In this document: positions 1 through 5,425 of the stretch, in pieces | Layout: each line of letters opens with the position of its first letter | Numbering within the stretch: the first letter of the stretch is position 1 | Assembly: GCA_023135215.1 (NCBI GenBank) | Contig: JAGLTP010000638.1 | Span: forward strand, 1-7,353 | DNA from: Candidatus Heimdallarchaeota archaeon | Lineage (GTDB): Archaea > Asgardarchaeota > Heimdallarchaeia > Heimdallarchaeales > Heimdallarchaeaceae | Reading direction: 5' to 3' | Length of the DNA: 7,353 nucleotides | The notes under the pieces: model-generated | Databases searched by the model: none | The model's input: the letters and a program-made list of their open reading frames with translations, nothing else | What the model was told of the DNA's origin: nothing | Position numbers and translations under genes: made by a program

Positions 1-77
1 GTACTAAAGAGATTAGTGTCTGGTTCAATTTCTATGAAATACCTTGATGATCCCCAAACTGGTTTTCTTTCTGCCAT
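1..77 (-). CDS. Unknown protein, N-terminal fragment (runs off left edge)
   Basis: An open leftward frame starts at ATG 77-75 and stays open to base 1, giving 25 codons (begins MAERKPVWGSSRYF, continues IEIEPDTNLFS). It starts one base after the TAA stop (81-79) of the upstream leftward gene, so the two are almost certainly co-transcribed and possibly translationally coupled. A GAGG sequence on the minus strand (plus-strand positions 88-91) lies 10 bases before the ATG and may act as the SD site. The stretch shows no signal peptide or membrane segment. I do not recognise the family, and too little is present to assign a function. The call rests on position, start codon and open frame only. 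Confidence 0.6.
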   Translation of the reverse strand, partial: MAERKPVWGSSRYFIEIEPDTNLFS

Positions 78-78
78 T

Positions 79-684
79 TTACTCAATCCTCACTGTCTCT
101 TTAACGGAAATTACTTCGTATTCCTCGAGGGTTTCAGTAGTCATCCTAAGCTCTTCAGTATTCTCTAATTTATGATTGAAAATAGTTATTGAGTAAGATC
201 CTTCTGGTAAATCATTAAGTATAAAATTCCTTACTTGTGTGTTGTTTTCAAAGAGCACATTTGGAGCTGTTACAGTTGTAGTGAAATCCCCAAAAATATC
301 CTTTTTACCAATTTCAACTATCTCTTTGTCTGTTCTGGTTTCAGTTCTTCTTTCATAGATAGTTCTAACAGTATCTAAATGAAAGCTACTAAGATCCTTC
401 TTGATAGATTTTTCATATATTTCTTTTGCCTTGCTTAAATCTGCTAAAAATAGATATCTGCTTATTAATTTGCTAAAAGCATAAGCAAGATAATCATCTT
501 CCTCGAATTTTTCCATTGTTTCCTCAAAATAATGCCACAAAATGACTGATTCCAGTAGTTGATCCTTTTTTTCAAGTTCAATAGTTCTGGTTTCAAGAAA
601 CTTCACAAAATCTTCTACAGATTGTTTAGCTAAGATATCTTTGGCCTCACGGATAGTAACTTGGACTGTATCTTCAGTACTCAA
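79..684 (-). CDS. Hypothetical protein: helical N-terminal half, beta-rich C-terminal half
   Basis: This is a 201-residue soluble, acidic protein that I do not recognise. Residues 1 to about 115 are rich in Glu, Lys and Leu and look all-helical. The part around residues 40-97 (LLESVILWHYFEE, then AYAFSKLISRYLFLADLSKAKEIYEK) reads like two or three antiparallel helical hairpins of a TPR-like type, but no repeat consensus is clear. Residues about 130-201 change to alternating hydrophobic/polar residues (NDLPEGSYSITIFN, EYEVISVKETVRIE), which suggests a small beta-sandwich. There is no signal peptide, membrane helix or Cys/His cluster. The start is TTG at 684-682: an in-frame TGA sits three codons upstream (693-691), and the first in-frame ATG would remove about 56 residues. 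A GTGAT sequence just upstream could be a weak SD site. It is the first gene of a leftward pair and is divergent from the zinc-binding membrane protein gene. The reading frame is convincing; the function is unknown. Confidence 0.75.
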   Translation of the reverse strand: MSTEDTVQVTIREAKDILAKQSVEDFVKFLETRTIELEKKDQLLESVILWHYFEETMEKFEEDDYLAYAFSKLISRYLFLADLSKAKEIYEKSIKKDLSSFHLDTVRTIYERRTETRTDKEIVEIGKKDIFGDFTTTVTAPNVLFENNTQVRNFILNDLPEGSYSITIFNHKLENTEELRMTTETLEEYEVISVKETVRIE

Positions 685-762
685 TTTAAATCACATTCCA
701 CAACTTTACTTACATTTAATTATGTTTGAAACTTATTATTATAATGTTTTGTTCGTTTTCGC

Positions 763-780
763 ACTATATATTTTTTCTGA
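763..780 (-). promoter_or_regulatory. Possible archaeal BRE/TATA promoter for the leftward gene pair
   Basis: On the minus strand an A-rich BRE-like run (CAGAAAAA) leads into TATATA (plus-strand 765-771). A start site about 25 bases downstream would fall near 742 and give a leader of about 58 bases before the TTG at 684. A second AT-rich candidate (TTATAATAA on the minus strand, around 735-745) would give a leader of about 30 bases, so the exact promoter is uncertain. TATATA is palindromic, so it could also be read rightward, but it would then sit well over 100 bases before the ATG at 894. Confidence 0.35.
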
Positions 781-893
781 GTCCAAATACAAAAATGAAG
801 CAATTATTTTGATGAATTTTCACTTGAATAAAGAAGTTTAAGAAAATGACGAAGGAGATAAAGTTAAAAAAACCTAATTTTTGATGTGTTAAC

Positions 894-1916
894 ATGGTTG
901 AAAAAGATAGAACTGAATTTTGTGCTTTCCATTTTACAAATGAAACAGATGGTAAGTGCTCCTTATGCGGTCTCACACTGTGTAATTTAGATCAGCAATA
1001 TAATACAGCAGCAGAAAGAATCTGTCAGCTTTGTTATAATATTTCAAGAGCTAGAAAACTAATAAAATATTTCCAATTCGGCCTGTGGGGTATTGCAATA
1101 GCGATTTTTATAATCATCTGGCAAGTTATGGGCGCATTAAATTTCTTTGCAATGATTCCTCTACTTCTAGTGCTAGTGTTTCCTTATCTTACGAGACCAT
1201 TAATCATGAAGCTTTACTTTAGGGAAATAGAACCTATAGAATCTGTATTACCCATCGTTCGATATTTTGAAGCATCAGGGAATCAAGATCATTACAAGAT
1301 ATTCATGAAAATCATAGATAAGCTTTCAGAAGAAGAAATGAGAGAAATTAAACCCAAATTATTTGATTACTTAGTACCAGCTCTTGCATTTAATTATGCA
1401 AAACTTCCAGAAGATTGGGATACTAATTTGGTTGAAAAGCTAAAAATGTCAAAGGATGAATTTATGGGGATTCTTCTTAGTGATTACAGAAAAACTCTGA
1501 TACAAACTGCTGTTCATAACCCACAAGATAATTTCTCAAAATTCCTCATCTATCTAAGTGAAAGTGCTCAAGATACAGATTTACTCAAAGAGTACATCAA
1601 TGAAATAACATCTAAAGATGTAATCTCTTCAACAGATGAAGAACTCAATAGTATTTACAACAAACTTCTTGAGGAATTATACCTGTATGAGGAAAAATTC
1701 AATGAGATTTGTGACGAACTCAAGCTTACAAAACAGAAAGATCTGATTGCTCAATTACTAAAACGCTATGAACCTCCACCAGTTCCTAAGAACCAAATCG
1801 AAGCGGTTTTAACTATTGAACAACTGAAAGAAAAGAGAAGAAAAGAATCAGAGGAACCACCAATTGTCGTCTATACCTCAAATGAAGAACAACAAACTGA
1901 AACTGAGGAAGAATGA
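894..1916 (+). CDS. Membrane protein with N-terminal B-box-like zinc-binding module
   Basis: This is a 340-residue protein. Residues 10-47 carry an eight-ligand pattern like a B-box zinc finger: C10-x2-H13-x8-C22-x2-C25-x4-C30-x2-D33-x10-C44-x2-C47, expected to bind two zinc ions. A basic stretch (RARKLIK, residues 52-58) precedes two hydrophobic helices at about 59-78 and 81-99, so both ends should face the cytoplasm. Residues about 105-300 look all-helical and charged, with no catalytic motif visible. The end has a Pro patch (EPPPVPK, about 299-305) and a highly acidic Glu/Gln/Thr tail. B-box modules usually mediate protein-protein contacts, so an adaptor or scaffold role at the membrane is plausible but inferred. 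ATG 894 is the first usable start because an in-frame TGA lies at 882-884. No SD site stands at the usual distance, so the message may be leaderless or nearly so. It lies upstream of the glycosyltransferase operon on the same strand, separated by a 203-base gap with its own promoter, so joint function is uncertain. Confidence 0.85.
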   Translation: MVEKDRTEFCAFHFTNETDGKCSLCGLTLCNLDQQYNTAAERICQLCYNISRARKLIKYFQFGLWGIAIAIFIIIWQVMGALNFFAMIPLLLVLVFPYLTRPLIMKLYFREIEPIESVLPIVRYFEASGNQDHYKIFMKIIDKLSEEEMREIKPKLFDYLVPALAFNYAKLPEDWDTNLVEKLKMSKDEFMGILLSDYRKTLIQTAVHNPQDNFSKFLIYLSESAQDTDLLKEYINEITSKDVISSTDEELNSIYNKLLEELYLYEEKFNEICDELKLTKQKDLIAQLLKRYEPPPVPKNQIEAVLTIEQLKEKRRKESEEPPIVVYTSNEEQQTETEEE

Positions 1917-1950
1917 TTTTGTTCCACTTTTCTAATTTTATCCTTAATAA
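1916..1950 (+). terminator. T-rich tract, candidate archaeal terminator
   Basis: Directly after the TGA of the zinc-binding protein gene there are three T4 runs (1917-1920, 1928-1931, 1936-1939) within a pyrimidine-rich stretch. Archaeal RNA polymerase can terminate on T-rich tracts without a hairpin. Because a new promoter candidate follows before the next gene, termination here is reasonable, but T-runs are common by chance in such AT-rich DNA. Confidence 0.35.
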
Positions 1951-1983
1951 GAAATAATAAAACATCTCTCTCATTCTATAGGT

Positions 1984-2062
1984 TGAGAATAGTGGACATG
2001 AAGAATAATAACAACCACTGAGTTTATGATTTACCTAGCTCACTCTGATTTCACTATTCTCA
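1984..2062. repeat. 11-bp perfect inverted repeat upstream of the glycosyltransferase promoter
   Basis: TGAGAATAGTG at 1984-1994 is matched by its exact reverse complement CACTATTCTCA at 2052-2062, with 57 bases between. The right arm ends 7 bases before the BRE of the promoter at 2070-2083. It could be a pair of operator half-sites or sites for a looping regulator, or the arms could pair in the 3' end of the upstream transcript. No function is shown by the sequence alone. Confidence 0.45.
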
Positions 2063-2069
2063 TTTTCAT

Positions 2070-2106
2070 CGAAACTTTTAATAGCAATTTTTTTTCCCAC
2101 TAAGTA
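2070..2106 (+). promoter_or_regulatory. Archaeal BRE/TATA promoter of the glycosyltransferase operon
   Basis: CGAAAC (2070-2075, BRE-like) is followed directly by TTTTAATA (2076-2083, TATA box). A T8 run at 2088-2095 lies in the region expected to melt. Spacing of about 26-27 bases from the TATA centre puts the transcription start near 2105, leaving a short leader of about 15-24 bases before the first gene. The arrangement of elements is the best promoter match in the window. Confidence 0.55.
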
Positions 2107-2107
2107 A

Positions 2108-2112
2108 GAGGT
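2108..2112 (+). promoter_or_regulatory. SD site that bears on the start of the first GT2 gene
   Basis: GAGGT matches the centre of the archaeal SD consensus GGAGGTGAT. It is 7 bases before TTG 2120, which is ideal spacing, but 16 bases before ATG 2129, which is too far. This favours the TTG start, three codons longer than the ATG start. Confidence 0.45.
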
Positions 2113-2119
2113 TCAGTAG

Positions 2120-3766
2120 TTGCTTTTAATGGATAAACAGAACACCAAAGAACGGCATAAGTCTAAACTTTGGAGAATAATCGGTGTGTCTCTATATTTC
2201 TTTACAATAGCTGTTTTAGTTGTTGGTTTGACTTACCTTATTTGGTCCGCGAAATTAATTATATTAGAAAGAAGACTTTTTCCAAATGATTTTTCAGTCG
2301 GTGCAGTTATCCTTAACTTCCTATCACTTCTTGTTGAAGTTATAGGAATTTTCTATACTGTTATGCTCTTCAAACATGTTGGAACAACAAGCTATCACTC
2401 TCCTGTTGATCGTAATCAGAAAAATATTACTATCGAAGAATATCCTCAAGTTAGTGTTTTGATCCCTATTCATGAAGCAATTCCTAATATCTTAGAACTA
2501 ACTCTAAAATCAGTAACAGATTCCGATTATCCAAGAGAAAAAATAGAGATTATATTAGGTGATGATACAAACGAAAGTTATGACGAACTTCCTGAAATCA
2601 AAGAATTAGCATCACGATATGATTCTAACTACATATATGATATTTCGAATTTAAATTTTAAAGCGGGGATGCTTAATATTATGCTAAAGGAGATCAATTC
2701 AGAATTCATAGTTTTCCTTGATTATGATCATAAAATGTCTAAGAACTTTCTAAAACAATCTATTAGTGCTTTAGTTGAAGATGAGAAAATAGCTTTTGTT
2801 CAATCTAAAGTGAATTTTTACAACATTCAATCAAAGCTCCAAATATGGGAATCAGTAATGTATGCACAGTTTTTCGAAATCTTTCAGCGTTCTAAAAATC
2901 AAAGAAAAACAGTTCTCTTTAATGGATCAACTGCATGTTTTCGTAAAAAAATCTTGGATGAAGTTGGAGGAGTACCTGTTAACACGTTTACTGAAGACAT
3001 AGATCTTTCGATACAAATATTGTCTAAAGGCTATTCATCCAGATTAATAGATGATTATGGAAGTTTAGGATTAATACCAGCTAATCTTTCTTTATTGTTA
3101 TCCCAAATATTACGATGGGCTAAAGGCAGTATGCATACACTAAAAAAAAGATGGAAAAATATACTTTTTTCAAAATTATCATTTTATGATAAAATGGATC
3201 TTTTCTTCAGTACTTCTCTCTTCTTTATAGCGTCCTCTATGTATTTGACAATTTTATTTTACGTAATCATGTTTTTCACAGGAAACAAAGCAGTAAGACT
3301 CCCCATACAAGATTTTCTCCCTTTAGCAATAATGCCAATATCCTTCGTTATTGCATATCAGATTTCTGGAATAATTGCAATAATTTTTGCAAGAAAAAAT
3401 GGCTTAACTCACATGAGAGTTTATGATTTAGTGTTATTCTCAATTATTGCTCTAGCCTTGAACCCATTTACAGTATATGCTGTTTTAAAGACTGTTTTCA
3501 GAATTAGACCCCCAGAAAAGGGAAGAGATACTTGGAATGAAAAAGTTCCTCTCATCCCTCTTTCATTACTCTTTACCTTGTTGGGAGCTGGAATATTGGT
3601 TATTGCTTTCTTTGATTTCTTTGGAGTAACTAAAACACTATGGTTAGTTTTGCTTTTATTAGGGTCATCGTTAATAGCAACTTTTCCTGTCTCTCTTTAT
3701 TATCACCTCACAACTCGCCATAACAAACCTTATTTTTACCAACATTTATCACAAGATACTGAGTAG
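2120..3766 (+). CDS. Processive-type family 2 glycosyltransferase (cellulose synthase-like)
   Basis: This is a 548-residue integral membrane glycosyltransferase. By family it takes a nucleotide-sugar at the cytoplasmic face and extends a glycan, probably moving it through its own membrane helices. Numbering is from TTG 2120; ATG 2129 would give 545 residues, and the well-placed SD favours TTG. Two helices (about 19-42 and 62-84) precede a GT-A domain starting near VSVLIPIHEA (about 110) with the full motif set: D148/D149, the metal-binding D201-Y-D203, T291-E292-D293 (general base Asp) and Q329-I-L-R332-W333. About five helices follow (roughly 363-386, 400-423, 437-459, 477-498, 507-528), with a cytoplasmic loop between the third and fourth of these (RIRPPEKGRDTW) where related synthases have a gating loop. 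There is no PilZ domain, so no sign of direct c-di-GMP control. It is the first gene of an operon, 6 bases before a paralogous enzyme. The sugar and product are unknown. The fold and catalytic competence are well supported, and the assignment to cellulose itself is not. Confidence 0.9.
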   Translation: MLLMDKQNTKERHKSKLWRIIGVSLYFFTIAVLVVGLTYLIWSAKLIILERRLFPNDFSVGAVILNFLSLLVEVIGIFYTVMLFKHVGTTSYHSPVDRNQKNITIEEYPQVSVLIPIHEAIPNILELTLKSVTDSDYPREKIEIILGDDTNESYDELPEIKELASRYDSNYIYDISNLNFKAGMLNIMLKEINSEFIVFLDYDHKMSKNFLKQSISALVEDEKIAFVQSKVNFYNIQSKLQIWESVMYAQFFEIFQRSKNQRKTVLFNGSTACFRKKILDEVGGVPVNTFTEDIDLSIQILSKGYSSRLIDDYGSLGLIPANLSLLLSQILRWAKGSMHTLKKRWKNILFSKLSFYDKMDLFFSTSLFFIASSMYLTILFYVIMFFTGNKAVRLPIQDFLPLAIMPISFVIAYQISGIIAIIFARKNGLTHMRVYDLVLFSIIALALNPFTVYAVLKTVFRIRPPEKGRDTWNEKVPLIPLSLLFTLLGAGILVIAFFDFFGVTKTLWLVLLLLGSSLIATFPVSLYYHLTTRHNKPYFYQHLSQDTE

Positions 3767-3772
3767 ATTTGA

Positions 3773-5422
3773 ATGAAATGGAAAAAAGTGCTTTGGTATA
3801 GTTTAACCATTTTGTTACTTGGTTTTCTAACGTACTATATTATATTTAGCAGCATTCATATCATTAGAGAATTCTCTAAAACAGATGCCATTTGGAAACA
3901 AGTTATTACTCTTATTTGTAATTTTGTTATACTATTAGCCGAACTATTTTCCGCTTTTTATTCAGTCTTTATCTATTATTTTATTGGATCTTCTTCTGAT
4001 TATAAAATAATAAAAGATGAGAAGAATATTTTTCTTACTCAAGATCCACTTCCTAAAGTTGTTGTAGCAATCCCTTTGTATAAGGAACCTTTAGCAGTTG
4101 TATCGGAGACTATCAAAGGCGCATTACAGATTGATTACCCAAAGGATAGGTTTGAGGTCATAGTTTTGGATGATAGCCCTCCTGATCATTCAACAGATAT
4201 TGAAGTTTTCTGCAAAGAAAATGGTGTGGGTTTTGTACAAAGAAAATCAAGAAAAGGTTTCAAAGCAGGTGCAATTAATAATCTTCTGAAACAAACTGAT
4301 TGTGATTTCTTTAGTGTTCTTGATTCAGATCATATCCCTACTCCTAATTTTATAAGAACATGCTTATCTGGCTTTGTTTCTGATGATATTGTACTTGTAC
4401 AAGGAAAACCGATGTTTGTCAACCAAGATGATTATTTAATGAGAAGCAGTGCATATATTCATACTCAATTCTTCCATATCTACCAAAAAAGTAGGGGAAC
4501 TAGAGGCGGGGTGATTTTTGCAGGAACAACAGGGATGTTTCGTGCTGATTTGTTAAAACAATTCGGAGGTTTTCTTGAAGATACTTTAGCAGAAGACACA
4601 GATACATCTTTCGCTCTAATGTCAGAAGGATACAAGACAAACTATATTCATGAAGTCTGTTCTAAGGGTTTAGTACCTTGGAATCCGATTAGTATGATTA
4701 ATCAGGTTTGGAGGTGGACTAACGGAATTACCGCAATTTTCCGTAAAAGACTCTTTAAAATTCTTAGAGGAAAGAATTCATTCATCAATAAAGTAGACAT
4801 AATGAGCACAATTTCCACCCCCATAATCGGAGTTTCAATTTGGTTTGTTAACCTCTTGCTCTATATAATGTATAAGACAGGAATAGACTTTCTTAGACCT
4901 GACATGGCACAGACTATACCTCTCTTATTGCTTGCTCCCATTTTAATTTCATTAGCAAGTTTGGCTATGGCATTAGTGGCCTGGAGAAGGGAAGAAAAAG
5001 AAGATAGGATGATAAGACTTCGAGGTTTCTTCGGAAAGACATGGACAATAACAGCATTTTATTTACTAATGCTTACAGCTCAATCATTCCTCATTTGGGC
5101 GGTTTTGAGTGCTCTATTGGGTGTTAGAAAGGATTTTGACAGAACTGTGAAAGAAAAAACTATAACCATGGGGAAGATGAGTAAGAAACTTAAGTATACA
5201 ATTTGGTCTTTAGGATTATTTGCATTATCAATATTATACTACATTGCTAGTTGGGAAACATTAAGAGATGGAAATGCTCTCTCTGGTTGGTTTATCATTG
5301 CTGCGATTTCAATAACTATACCTTTAATTATTACCATAACTCATTTTAGAAAATTGGAATTAATGAGAAGATTTGCAGCAACCAAGACTGCTGCTGATGT
5401 TGAAAAAGAATATGAGGAATAA
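3773..5422 (+). CDS. Second processive-type family 2 glycosyltransferase, paralogue of the preceding gene
   Basis: This 549-residue protein has the same plan as its upstream neighbour: helices at about 6-28 and 46-70, a cytoplasmic GT-A domain from about 93 (KVVVAIPLYKEP), then about five helices (345-366, 382-403, 424-449, 475-494, 505-524). The motifs are complete: D133/D134, D184-S-D186, A273-E274-D275 and Q311-V-W-R314-W315. The TED motif reads AED, but the catalytic Asp is kept. The second helix of both proteins shares a pattern NF-x2-LL-x-E-x4-FY-x-V, including a membrane-embedded Glu (E57 here, E73 in the neighbour), which supports descent from a duplication. The C-terminal tail is charged and may form a short helix. 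ATG 3773 lies 6 bases after the previous TAG with no clear SD, so translation is probably coupled. Two adjacent complete enzymes suggest either a two-sugar polymer, a heteromeric synthase, or consecutive steps. The donor and acceptor cannot be told from sequence. Confidence 0.9.
   Translation: MKWKKVLWYSLTILLLGFLTYYIIFSSIHIIREFSKTDAIWKQVITLICNFVILLAELFSAFYSVFIYYFIGSSSDYKIIKDEKNIFLTQDPLPKVVVAIPLYKEPLAVVSETIKGALQIDYPKDRFEVIVLDDSPPDHSTDIEVFCKENGVGFVQRKSRKGFKAGAINNLLKQTDCDFFSVLDSDHIPTPNFIRTCLSGFVSDDIVLVQGKPMFVNQDDYLMRSSAYIHTQFFHIYQKSRGTRGGVIFAGTTGMFRADLLKQFGGFLEDTLAEDTDTSFALMSEGYKTNYIHEVCSKGLVPWNPISMINQVWRWTNGITAIFRKRLFKILRGKNSFINKVDIMSTISTPIIGVSIWFVNLLLYIMYKTGIDFLRPDMAQTIPLLLLAPILISLASLAMALVAWRREEKEDRMIRLRGFFGKTWTITAFYLLMLTAQSFLIWAVLSALLGVRKDFDRTVKEKTITMGKMSKKLKYTIWSLGLFALSILYYIASWETLRDGNALSGWFIIAAISITIPLIITITHFRKLELMRRFAATKTAADVEKEYEE
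5414..5417 (+). promoter_or_regulatory. SD site of the GT-C gene
   Basis: GAGG sits inside the last codons of the preceding gene, 8 bases before ATG 5426. It supports that start and suggests independent ribosome loading within the operon. Confidence 0.5.
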
Positions 5423-5425
5423 AAG

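Noticed and set aside
641..841. Rightward 66-codon open frame
   Set aside because: It begins antisense inside the 201-residue gene and crosses the divergent promoter region. It has no SD site and a composition dominated by AT-rich noise.
832..872. Possible TATA boxes for the gene at 894 (TTTAAGAAA near 836-844; AAAGTTAAAAAAA near 860-872)
   Set aside because: Both are weak and imply different transcript starts. Neither has a convincing BRE plus TATA combination, so no promoter was called.
846..884. 12-codon rightward frame (MTKEIKLKKPNF) before the zinc-binding protein gene
   Set aside because: It has no SD upstream of its ATG, it contains the SD-like motif within itself, and nothing supports expression as a leader peptide.
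764..976. Leftward 70-codon open frame
   Set aside because: Antisense to the zinc-finger coding region of the gene at 894, whose Cys/His pattern is clearly the real signal. The frame's far end is AT-rich intergenic DNA.
1998..2021. 7-codon Asn-rich frame (MKNNNNH) in the intergenic gap
   Set aside because: Too short and likely by chance in A-rich DNA; no SD site.
2120..3766. Naming the first GT2 gene as bacterial cellulose synthase bcsA
   Set aside because: The motif set is shared by cellulose, hyaluronan, chitin and other synthases. There is no PilZ domain and no bcsB-like neighbour, so the product cannot be stated.
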